A stretch of 49,922 nt of DNA, from the NCBI GenBank assembly GCA_004321715.1, contig SGYN01000010.1, forward strand, positions 1 through 49,922, read 5' to 3'. Within the stretch, counting starts at the first letter, position 1. Each line of letters starts with the position of its first letter. The stretch is from a bacterium (lineage in GTDB: Bacteria; Fidelibacterota; Marinisomatia; Marinisomatales; TCS55). The position numbers and the translations under genes are program-made. The notes beneath the pieces are model-generated. The model saw only the letters and a program-made list of their open reading frames with translations. It had not been told where the DNA came from and searched no databases. Shown piece after piece: positions 42,742 to 49,922 of this stretch.

Positions 42742-44381
42742 TAAAGAACTCTACTTATTTCCTCAACTGATGTATCACCCCGAAGCACATACGTAAGCGC
42801 TGCTTGCTGAAGGGTTTTCATTTTATTATCCGCCGCTATTCTGTTTACTTCTTCCGCGGATGCTTCATTTTTTACTGCTTCATTAATTGCTTCATTCGGT
42901 ATGAGCAATTCATAGATGCCAGCACGCCCTTTATATCCATCTTTACCACAAGTTTTACACCCATTGGAGTTAGCATGATAAATAAACCCATCTATTTTAT
43001 CTACCCCTAATGATTTCAAATCTTTTTCGGTTGGTCTATACTTTACTTTGCATTTGTAACATAATTTGCGAATCAGCCTTTGCGCTAAAATAGCTCGTAT
43101 TGTTGTAGTAAGTAAAAATGGATCACAGCCCATATCTACCAAACGCGTATAAGAAGCAGCCGCACTATTTGTATGCAATGTGCTGAATACAAGGTGACCT
43201 GTAAGTGCCGCACGTATGGCCAGATCTGCTGTTTCGCGATCACGCATTTCCCCAACCATAATCACATCTGGGTCCTGCCTAAGCATTGATCTCAATGCAG
43301 CAGCAAAGGTCATCCCTGCCCGTTCATTCACATGACCCTGAATAATGCCCTCCAATTGTCGCTCCACGGGGTCTTCAATCGTAATAATATGCTCTTCTAC
43401 TGTATTTACTCTTGTGAGGGTTGCGTATAGTGTGGTTGATTTACCACTACCCGTTGGGCCAGTTACTAATACAATTCCATTTCCACTAGTATATGCTTTT
43501 TTCCAAAGCTTAATTGTTTCCGTTTCAAAACCCATTTTATCAAGCCCTACAAGACCTTTTGACTGATCCAAAATACGCATAACAACTTTTTCGCCATATT
43601 GTGTAGGATATGTGGAAACACGAACATCCACCGGTTTCCCTTGCTCTACTTCTGTTTTGAATCGACCGTCTTGCGGTTTCCTGGATTCCGCAATATCAAT
43701 TCCAGCCATAACTTTAAAACGAGACACAAGGCCTGGTGTTCTATTTGGTGGCATAGTTGAAAATTTTGATAATACACCGTCTATACGAAACCGCACCCGT
43801 AGCCTTCTTTCCCCTGGTTCAATATGAATGTCACTTGCTCCTCCACGGACAGCCTCTAAAAGAATATTGTCTGCTACCTGAATATTTTCTTCATCGGAAA
43901 CCGCTTCTTCAATAGCCGCCTCATCTCCATAACCGGATTCATCGCTATACCCAGATGTGGATACGTAGCTTCGATCAATTGCTAGTTCAATATTTTTCTC
44001 TTTTGCCAACACCATCTGAATTCGCTTATTCGTCATTTTTCGAATTTCATCTACTGCAGTTATATTAAGAGGCTCTGCGGTTGCCACCGTTAGAGTGTCT
44101 TCAATCACAAATAATGGAATTACTTTTAACCTTCTTGCTCTATCCTTGGGAATAAACTCTAATGCTTCGCTATCGATATTGAAGTTAGACATGCGAATTA
44201 CTGGCATATATAACTGTATACCAAGCACTTCCATCACTTGTCGATCTGTTAAAAAACCAAGCTCAACACATGCCGCACCAAAATGGCATCTATTTTCATT
44301 TTTAAATGTTACGGCTTCTTCCACCTGTTCTGGCGTTAGAAGGTTTTCGGTGATCATTATTTGACCAAGACTACGATTCAT
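42741..44381 (-). CDS. pilB: Assembly ATPase GspE/PilB
   Basis: A 546-residue hexameric motor ATPase. It has an N-terminal MshEN-like domain (about 1-140; SLGQIMITENLLTPEQVEEAV and GAACVELGFLTDRQVMEVL). An N2 domain ends in GGASDIHIEPGERRLRVRFRIDG. The ATPase core carries Walker A GPTGSGKST (308-316), IEDPVE (Asp box), Walker B VIMVGEMRD (near 373-381), and the His box TGHLVFSTLHTNSA. A tetracysteine zinc site (C441, C444, C475, C478) is intact. MshEN domains can bind cyclic-di-GMP in relatives; whether this one does is unknown. It precedes GspF and follows a receiver-domain gene by 30 bases. Confidence 0.95.
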   Translation of the reverse strand: MNRSLGQIMITENLLTPEQVEEAVTFKNENRCHFGAACVELGFLTDRQVMEVLGIQLYMPVIRMSNFNIDSEALEFIPKDRARRLKVIPLFVIEDTLTVATAEPLNITAVDEIRKMTNKRIQMVLAKEKNIELAIDRSYVSTSGYSDESGYGDEAAIEEAVSDEENIQVADNILLEAVRGGASDIHIEPGERRLRVRFRIDGVLSKFSTMPPNRTPGLVSRFKVMAGIDIAESRKPQDGRFKTEVEQGKPVDVRVSTYPTQYGEKVVMRILDQSKGLVGLDKMGFETETIKLWKKAYTSGNGIVLVTGPTGSGKSTTLYATLTRVNTVEEHIITIEDPVERQLEGIIQGHVNERAGMTFAAALRSMLRQDPDVIMVGEMRDRETADLAIRAALTGHLVFSTLHTNSAAASYTRLVDMGCDPFLLTTTIRAILAQRLIRKLCYKCKVKYRPTEKDLKSLGVDKIDGFIYHANSNGCKTCGKDGYKGRAGIYELLIPNEAINEAVKNEASAEEVNRIAADNKMKTLQQAALTYVLRGDTSVEEISRVL

Positions 44382-44411
44382 TTGTTTGCCTCATTAGAAT
44401 TAATATTATAG

Positions 44412-44810
44412 TTATGCAACCGCTGGTTCCTCCCCAGCTTGCGGCGCCAACAAAGCAATGATTTCCTGGGTTAATTGATCTGCAACAATTGGTTTTCGTA
44501 GAAATAAATCACATAGCGCTCTTTCGGATTTCAATACATCTTCCTGGCTATCATTCGATGAAACAAACACAACTGGGATGTGTTGATATCGATCGTCGCC
44601 TTTCAATAATCTACAAACCTGATACCCGGACAAGTTTGGCAAGTCGGTATCTAAGATCACAACGCCCGGGGATATGTCTTTCGCCATACGATAGCCCTCA
44701 ATCCCATCCCCCGTTGAAACAACTTCTATCCCAATGCTCTTGAAATAATTACTTACCGTTTGAATAAAGGTTGCATCCTGATCAATAATTAATATCCGAT
44801 TACTATTCAT
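44412..44810 (-). CDS. Stand-alone response-regulator receiver domain protein
   Basis: A 132-residue single-domain receiver (CheY/PilG-like) without output domain. The acidic pair is D10 and D12 (ILIIDQDATF), the phosphoacceptor D54 lies in VVILDTDLPNLSGYQVC, the Thr/Ser switch is S84/S85 (VFVSSND), and the conserved Lys is K106 (FLRKPI). All residues for phosphorylation are intact. No histidine kinase is in the window. Inserted between the secretin and the motor ATPase gene, it is probably a regulator of the pilus/secretion machine, as CheY-like proteins are in twitching systems. Confidence 0.9.
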   Translation of the reverse strand: MNSNRILIIDQDATFIQTVSNYFKSIGIEVVSTGDGIEGYRMAKDISPGVVILDTDLPNLSGYQVCRLLKGDDRYQHIPVVFVSSNDSQEDVLKSERALCDLFLRKPIVADQLTQEIIALLAPQAGEEPAVA

Positions 44811-44822
44811 ATATCAAATAAA

Positions 44823-46430
44823 TTACGATTCTATGATTGTAGGTGTGATGAAGATTAATAACTCATTTTGCGATTTTGATTTTCCATCTGACTTAAAGAA
44901 TCTACCGAAAAAAGGAAGGTCTCCAAGATAAGGAAGCTTATCAACCGTAGAGTCGTCCTGATCGAATATAAGACCTCCAATCATCAATGTCTCTCCGTTT
45001 CTAACCATCACATTTGTATCTGTAGACCTGCTTGAAACGATTGGTCTTCTTTCCGCGCCCACATATCCTGTAATTGCTTGAACAGATGCCTGAATGCTCA
45101 TAGTAATTAAGTCACCTTCATTAATGCGTGGTAGCACATTAAGATTCACATTTACATTTTGATCCTGATATGTATATGGTTGCGATCCAAACATGCTTCC
45201 TTCTGCTTGAGGAACTAATACTGGAATTGTGGTTCCTACGGTAATTGTTGCTAGGGAATTATTAAATGTCGTCACTTGTGGTTCTTGAAGAAGTCTTGTT
45301 TCTGCATCACTGGCCAACACTTGCAACAATGCAGAAACTGTTGAGGGGGCCAAAGTAGCAAGGCTAACTTCTTTACCAGAATTATTGATCAGTTGCCCAA
45401 GCCCCAACGCCAAACTCGTGTCTACGCGTACTGCCCAATTAATGCCTAGTGTTTCATCTTTTTTAAGCGTGGTCTCAATAAACTTTACTGAAATATTAAT
45501 CTGGGGATTTTCCTTATCTAAAGTACGTATAATCTTCTCTATTATTTCAAAATTACCTGGAATATCCGTGACCATAACTAAATCGTTTAGATCAGATCCG
45601 GTTGATGATAATTCAACTGCACTACCCTGGGGTGAAAATACGGCAGTTATCGCTGGCAAAACTGCAGCTGCATTAAGAAACGATAGTGGAAATATATGTG
45701 TATCTAGCTCTCCTCCCATCTCTAGCTTATCTGATTTCTTTTTAACTATTACAATATCATCTTCCATAAACCAGCTATAGCCGCTCACGCTTAGAATTGT
45801 ATTCATTGCTTTTTCTAATGAAACATCTTTTAGTTTTAACGTTACTTTTCCGGTTATTTCATCTCCCAAAACTAGATTCATTCCATGTTGGGTTGTAATT
45901 AAGCGAAGAACATCTACAATGTCTGCATTTTTAAAATTAATACTTACCAGCGCAGGCTTTATAGGTTGATATGGATCAATCGATGGTTTTTCAACCTGGA
46001 TGTGGTCTGGTTTTGGCCACTTAATAATCATGATGTTTCGCGGTGCTTCTGGAAGATTTGTTTTGAGCTCAACTGTAAATGCGGGTCGTTCAGAAAAATT
46101 GAGGCGCACATCTACCCTGTCTTTTACGCTTGATAAATCCCAGGCAACTGGCACTTTTACACTATACTCTACTAACGGATCGAGGTTGATCCTTTTTTTA
46201 AAGTCACCTCGGTCCCAGTAGACATTGCCAAGACCAATCTGCAGTGTTGGCGGAGATAATCGTTCCGTAGTAACGTACTCAATATCCGGACCGTTAAACT
46301 CTAGAACCAAATATTGGTTACCCCCATATTCCTCTGTTTTGATACCAAGCAACTTTACTGGTTCGCCAAAAACAGGGTTTGAAATTATTAAAAAAATCAA
46401 AAAATACAGTATGTGGATTATATTTTTCAT
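44823..46430 (-). CDS. pilQ: Secretin PilQ/GspD with AMIN domain
   Basis: A 535-residue outer-membrane secretin subunit with a signal peptide ending near VFGEP. One AMIN domain (about 22-135; VLEFNGPDIEYV, VRLNFSERPAFTVEL), as in PilQ, should bind peptidoglycan. An STN/N0 domain (about 160-232) carries SINFKNADIVDVLRLIT. A short N1 region and the secretin pore follow (about 330-533; RLLQEPQVTTFNNSLATITVGTTIPVLVP; ending LLIFITPTIIES). It is shorter than typical PilQ with two AMIN domains. It lies in PilP-PilQ order, overlapping the PilP-like gene by 4 bases. The subunits would ring to form the exit channel. Confidence 0.93.
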   Translation of the reverse strand: MKNIIHILYFLIFLIISNPVFGEPVKLLGIKTEEYGGNQYLVLEFNGPDIEYVTTERLSPPTLQIGLGNVYWDRGDFKKRINLDPLVEYSVKVPVAWDLSSVKDRVDVRLNFSERPAFTVELKTNLPEAPRNIMIIKWPKPDHIQVEKPSIDPYQPIKPALVSINFKNADIVDVLRLITTQHGMNLVLGDEITGKVTLKLKDVSLEKAMNTILSVSGYSWFMEDDIVIVKKKSDKLEMGGELDTHIFPLSFLNAAAVLPAITAVFSPQGSAVELSSTGSDLNDLVMVTDIPGNFEIIEKIIRTLDKENPQINISVKFIETTLKKDETLGINWAVRVDTSLALGLGQLINNSGKEVSLATLAPSTVSALLQVLASDAETRLLQEPQVTTFNNSLATITVGTTIPVLVPQAEGSMFGSQPYTYQDQNVNVNLNVLPRINEGDLITMSIQASVQAITGYVGAERRPIVSSRSTDTNVMVRNGETLMIGGLIFDQDDSTVDKLPYLGDLPFFGRFFKSDGKSKSQNELLIFITPTIIES

Positions 46431-46852
46431 TCTATTAACTCCAGTGTAATTCTATCTCTGTGTCTTTTTAAGCGGACTTCGCTTTCTGATATTTTTGCTA
46501 TGGTAAACCCAAGCATTTTACTTCCTTTTTGCATGATTTCATCATTAATGATTGCCATATATCCATCTTCAGATTTGGAAATACCTGTTAGCCTAAATTG
46601 TGATTTAATAATTCTATTACGGTCAAAGAAAAAATCCTTTGTCCAAATATTTGGAGTAAAAGCGATGGAGTCAGGGCGCGCACTTGTTAATAACGCCCTT
46701 ATACCACTATCATCAATTCCTTTTACTGCTTTTGACTGGGGTTGCGCTGGTGTTCTGATCGAACCTGAATCAAATAATTTCAAAATTGGTTCTCCAAAGA
46801 ATACTAAAAGAACAACGCCCATTGCCGCTAACAAAAGTGTTTGTCTATTCAC
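46427..46852 (-). CDS. PilP/GspC-like inner-membrane component
   Basis: A 141-residue protein with one N-terminal membrane helix and a Pro-rich linker (RTPAQPQSK). The C-terminal beta domain has GYMAIINDEIMQKGSKMLGFTIAKI and ESEVRLKRHRDRITLEL, the pattern of the PilP/GspC homology region that docks onto the secretin N0 domain. Position between PilO-like and secretin genes supports this. Overlaps are 8 bases upstream and 4 downstream. Sequence similarity is low, so the call relies on both domain pattern and gene order. Confidence 0.7.
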   Translation of the reverse strand: MNRQTLLLAAMGVVLLVFFGEPILKLFDSGSIRTPAQPQSKAVKGIDDSGIRALLTSARPDSIAFTPNIWTKDFFFDRNRIIKSQFRLTGISKSEDGYMAIINDEIMQKGSKMLGFTIAKISESEVRLKRHRDRITLELIE

Positions 46853-47420
46853 CCTGTTCTTCCTCCATTTGATATGTGTAATACACTATATCAGCAATAA
46901 CTTGCTTTGCTGCATTTTTATCCAGAGAAAATTTATAGCTATGTAAATTTACCAATTTTATCTCCTTTTCTACGTCATCGAAAAATGGTCCTATATCAAG
47001 AAATTTACCGGATAATCGTAAATCTATTTGCAAGCGTTCGATCGGAACTGTTTTTACTTTAGAGAATTTATTTAATTCTGGAAATGTATCATTAGACCTA
47101 AGGTTTAAGCTAATAACATCGATATCATATTTTGTTGCTAATTTTTTCATCTGTACTGCTGCCAGCTCGTATTCCCGCATGGTAAAAAAAACATTTTTCT
47201 CGAGGTCTGAAATACTGTTGGTTCGTTGTTCTTGTAATTCAATAATATTGTTTCGTACTTGATCCTGCGTTTTTAACTCGCTATCAAAATTTTTAATAGT
47301 TGTTTTAGCCTTATTTATATCTGAATATATTCCATAATTATACCAACCAAAACCACCCATGATGATAATCGTGATTACCAAAAAAATTATGAATCGTATT
47401 TTGGGATTTAACTTATTCAT
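46845..47420 (-). CDS. PilO-like alignment-complex protein
   Basis: A 191-residue bitopic membrane protein. A transmembrane helix lies at about 9-28, a coiled coil at about 30-85 (TTIKNFDSELKTQDQVRNNIIELQEQ), and a ferredoxin-like beta/alpha domain to the end (RLQIDLRLSGKFLDIGPFFDDVEKEIKLVNLHS). This is the standard PilO/GspM fold. It links the PilM-N complex to PilP. It overlaps the neighbours by 4 (ATGA) and 8 bases. The family call is supported by the layout and the gene order. Confidence 0.84.
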   Translation of the reverse strand: MNKLNPKIRFIIFLVITIIIMGGFGWYNYGIYSDINKAKTTIKNFDSELKTQDQVRNNIIELQEQRTNSISDLEKNVFFTMREYELAAVQMKKLATKYDIDVISLNLRSNDTFPELNKFSKVKTVPIERLQIDLRLSGKFLDIGPFFDDVEKEIKLVNLHSYKFSLDKNAAKQVIADIVYYTYQMEEEQGE

Positions 47421-49922
47421 ATTACAATTATTAGATTAAAGGTTGTTTTATCATCTGTGGAGCCAGGCGACTCGAATAAAAATACTGCTTGCGTATTCCC
47501 ATTCCCCTCTAATAAAAGCTTTGTTCTATCAAGGAGGCTTTTGGCCTGCAACTTATTAACTTCCAAAAACCCATCTAACTTTAAAGTAAACATTGTATTC
47601 TTTATATTTTCGGACATTTTTTCCATTTCGTCCGATACAAGTCCTTGGTCATACAATTGATTGAGCAGGCTCTCCGTATTCGTCTCTTTTATTAATGAGA
47701 GGTTGGTGATTTCAATAGGGTCGGGTATTACTCGACTCAAGAATTTTAGAGCACCCAACACATTGTTTGTCATGATGCGATCTGCATTTCTAAGCTGTTT
47801 AAAACCATTGATTACGCGCAGGTCGAACATGTAATCATTAAAAATCTCGCGCTGTATATTAAGCCTCGCTAATTGTTCTTTTTTCTGTGGTAACAACACT
47901 TTGAGCGGATCTAAGGATCGAGTATTTGAAAAAGTAAATAATGAAAAAAGCACTAGCAGAACCAGCATTCCGCTTTGAAGAAATCGTGCTGGTGCTAGAA
48001 ATTTATAGTTTTCGCGGTGTTCATCTGGCAAGATATTTAGCTTTGCTTGAGAATCAAGCAATAAGCCGATATTTGCCATATAGTTTGATCTCATTGGGTC
48101 CTTCCCAATTCCTTTTTCTTCCACAAAAAACTCTTGAACGTTGCTTAGGTCTTTATTCATGATTTTTACCGCATGCTGATTATCTTTAAGCTTGCCCCTT
48201 GCATCCTCAAGTTTTTCCTGAGCAATATTTAATTTTTTATCAAACTTTTCGATTTTCTTAGGTCCAGCTATAAGTGTTTTGTTCATTTCTTTTATCATTA
48301 TATCCGCTTGTTTAATTGCCGCGTCCTTTCCTGTAAGCTCATCTTTTATTGATAGTTGGATTTCTTCTAATCTCAGTTTTTCATTTAAATATTCATCCTC
48401 TTTTTCAGCCATCATAAGCTGTATGGCGGAATATATTTCTTGCATTGCCTCCACTTTGTCTTCTTCTATTCTTAATTGTTCTGATACTTCCAACTCTCGG
48501 GTTTTGAACTCCAATAATGATTTTTCACTCTGTTCCACTACTTTTTTGATTAGCTCTTTTTCTCTTCGTACAGAGCTTTCGATATCATCTATCTTCATTT
48601 TCAATTTTTCTATGTCAATTTCTTTACTATCAAATTGCTTCTGTAGATCTTTTAATTCTTTTTCTGCTTGAGAAATATCATAGCGCTGAAGCTTGATATA
48701 GTCTTTTAATGAGGTAACTTTTTCTTTTAAACCGCCAATGTTTTCATTGATTGAGCTCAGCTTTTCCTTATACTTTTCTTGATCGTTTTCAAACTCAATT
48801 GCCATTTCTTCCATGCGCCTTTTGTTATCATAAATCATTTGCTCAAATAAGTTTATTTTTTTCTGTTTATCGCGCTCACCAGTTCTTGTTTGTTCTAAAT
48901 TGTCAGTTAACAAGCTATGCTCTGCCATAACAGGGTTCAGTCGTTTATTGGCTTCTTCAACCCTGGCCTTTGCTACCTCTAGTTTTCTTTCAAAATCTTG
49001 ATTTTGTTCTTTTAAAATTTCCTTTTCTTCGGTCAGCGAATTTCTTGTCGTTTTAAATAGTTCATCATTATCATGCAGTGCTTTCTTTTCCAGCCTTCTT
49101 TGCGTTTCCAAAAGCTCCATCTCCCGCGACATTTGGTCTGTCTCTTTTTCCATTATTATCATTTTTGCTTGTAGGTTTTTTAATCGTATCTGCCCACTAT
49201 TTAGCCTCTTTTCTAGCTGCTGCATTTCTTTATGATGTGCTTTTTCGCAAGAACCTATATCGCTCTCCATTGTATGTAATGATTCCAATGTTAAATCTAA
49301 TTGGACCTGCTCATCTTTAATCTTTACTTCAAACGCATCAATAGTCTTTTCAATCGCTTGTTTTTCCACTGTTATTTTTAATAATTGCTTATTTTGTTCT
49401 CGTAACCTGCTATTAATAGACTTTAAAGTGTTTAGATGCTGATTCTTATCTTGATCAAATTTTTCTACAGATTTTTCTAGTGTATTAATTTGTTTATTAA
49501 ATGCTTTTTCTTGCTCTAGCATCCTGGCGATTCTTTTTAAGTTATCTTGGTCTGTACCAAGTAATTGGCTCATTTTATCTTTTTCATTTACTAGCTCCCC
49601 ATGTGAAATCTGTACATTCTTCTGCATTTTATTAAAAGGGGCATAATTATAGCTTCTTGTAAGCTCTCTCTTATCTAATTGCTGCTCAACAAGCGATAAT
49701 TCATGGTTTATTCCAATAATATCTTTTGGCTTTAATACAATGCTATTATCAATTTTTTTATTTCTTGCTCCGATAACTGTAAACAGCTTCTGAACCCCTT
49801 TGTTTAGATTTTTATAGTGCCTTCTTTTGCTTGTTTGGTTTTTCTTTATTCTTCGAAAGGACATTAATATTTCATCTAATACGGCTTGCTCTGTATGTAG
49901 TTGGTCTTCTAATGAAATCCGC
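47417..49922 (-). CDS. Long coiled-coil protein fused to PilN-like domain (5' end open at window edge)
   Basis: At least 834 residues are open. The first ATG in the window is 49864, but the frame stays open upstream to 49922 with a plausible helical sequence (RISLEDQLHTEQAVLDEILM), so the gene probably starts outside. Residues ~60-590 (from that ATG) are charged heptad-like coiled coil. Then come NIGLLLDSQAKLNILPDEH, like a PilM end joined to a PilN start, a membrane helix (about 630-648), a short coiled coil and a PilN/GspL-like periplasmic domain (about 660-815; IPDPIEITNLSLI, FLEVNKLQAKSLLDRTKLLLE). It replaces the small PilN at the head of the PilN-O-P-Q order. A PilM-like actin domain could lie further upstream, which is not visible here. 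Confidence 0.68.
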   Translation of the reverse strand, partial: RISLEDQLHTEQAVLDEILMSFRRIKKNQTSKRRHYKNLNKGVQKLFTVIGARNKKIDNSIVLKPKDIIGINHELSLVEQQLDKRELTRSYNYAPFNKMQKNVQISHGELVNEKDKMSQLLGTDQDNLKRIARMLEQEKAFNKQINTLEKSVEKFDQDKNQHLNTLKSINSRLREQNKQLLKITVEKQAIEKTIDAFEVKIKDEQVQLDLTLESLHTMESDIGSCEKAHHKEMQQLEKRLNSGQIRLKNLQAKMIIMEKETDQMSREMELLETQRRLEKKALHDNDELFKTTRNSLTEEKEILKEQNQDFERKLEVAKARVEEANKRLNPVMAEHSLLTDNLEQTRTGERDKQKKINLFEQMIYDNKRRMEEMAIEFENDQEKYKEKLSSINENIGGLKEKVTSLKDYIKLQRYDISQAEKELKDLQKQFDSKEIDIEKLKMKIDDIESSVRREKELIKKVVEQSEKSLLEFKTRELEVSEQLRIEEDKVEAMQEIYSAIQLMMAEKEDEYLNEKLRLEEIQLSIKDELTGKDAAIKQADIMIKEMNKTLIAGPKKIEKFDKKLNIAQEKLEDARGKLKDNQHAVKIMNKDLSNVQEFFVEEKGIGKDPMRSNYMANIGLLLDSQAKLNILPDEHRENYKFLAPARFLQSGMLVLLVLFSLFTFSNTRSLDPLKVLLPQKKEQLARLNIQREIFNDYMFDLRVINGFKQLRNADRIMTNNVLGALKFLSRVIPDPIEITNLSLIKETNTESLLNQLYDQGLVSDEMEKMSENIKNTMFTLKLDGFLEVNKLQAKSLLDRTKLLLEGNGNTQAVFLFESPGSTDDKTTFNLIIVI

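Noticed and set aside
45385-45780. A 131-codon plus-strand open frame opposite the secretin
   Set aside because: Antisense shadow; Ser-rich translation with no signal or domain.
46413-46946. A 177-codon plus-strand open frame across the secretin/PilP-like/PilO-like junctions
   Set aside because: It is antisense to three genes whose order and motifs fit PilO-P-Q, and its translation shows no family pattern.

Overview
The window is AT-rich, very densely packed bacterial DNA with 41 protein genes and no tRNA, rRNA, CRISPR array or insertion sequence that I could see. No stretch longer than about 160 bases lacks a gene. Many neighbouring genes overlap by 1 to 14 bases. The gene content points to the Fibrobacteres-Chlorobi-Bacteroidetes side of the tree, most likely a marine Marinimicrobia (SAR406)-type bacterium. 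The reasons are TonB-dependent receptors with N-terminal carboxypeptidase-regulatory-like domains, a PorV-type barrel, secreted proteins ending in an NPFNPST-type FlgD-like/type A sorting domain, and many lipoproteins. The assignment is an inference.

Region 1 (1-2083, minus strand): proS, an archaeal/eukaryotic-type prolyl-tRNA synthetase, followed 2 bases later by recO, which runs off the left edge. Region 2 (2207-10519, plus strand): a run of mostly housekeeping and envelope genes. They are an amidohydrolase lipoprotein, a SpoU rRNA methyltransferase, a CPBP protease, MgtE, a family 2 glycosyltransferase, a DUF3108 protein, a small membrane protein, a degenerate dehydroquinase-like protein and an M23 peptidase lipoprotein. 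Region 3 (10542-22382, minus strand): a promoter with an operator-like dyad drives a large TonB-dependent receptor, a 1063-residue secreted protein, a PorV/PorQ barrel and an 828-residue secreted protein. A strong terminator follows, then a parvulin-type lipoprotein. This looks like a highly expressed surface uptake/secretion module.

Region 4 (22426-30300, minus strand): a seven-gene operon joining an outer-membrane barrel, a MacB/LolCDE-like ABC exporter (one ATPase, two permeases), a LolA-like periplasmic protein, a heptaheme cytochrome c with TPRs, and an HMA-MauE-like membrane protein. I do not recognise it as a described system. Region 5 (30353-30769, plus): one small lipoprotein. Region 6 (30771-49922, minus): a long hybrid type IV pilus/type II secretion locus that keeps both classical orders (PilN-O-P-Q, then E-F-G-H-I-J-K). 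A receiver-domain protein sits inside it, and DUF1028, EEP-nuclease-fold, outer-membrane, TonB-receptor and beta-helix genes follow in the same direction.

The most unusual things are in region 6. The two pseudopilins equivalent to GspI and GspK, which sit at the pseudopilus tip in type II secretion systems, each carry a LamG/concanavalin-like domain. The PilN-like protein is fused behind a coiled coil of more than 500 residues whose reading frame is still open at the window edge. An intrinsic terminator directly abuts the start codon of the first minor pseudopilin. Together these suggest a pseudopilus with a carbohydrate-binding tip, linked to outer-membrane uptake.
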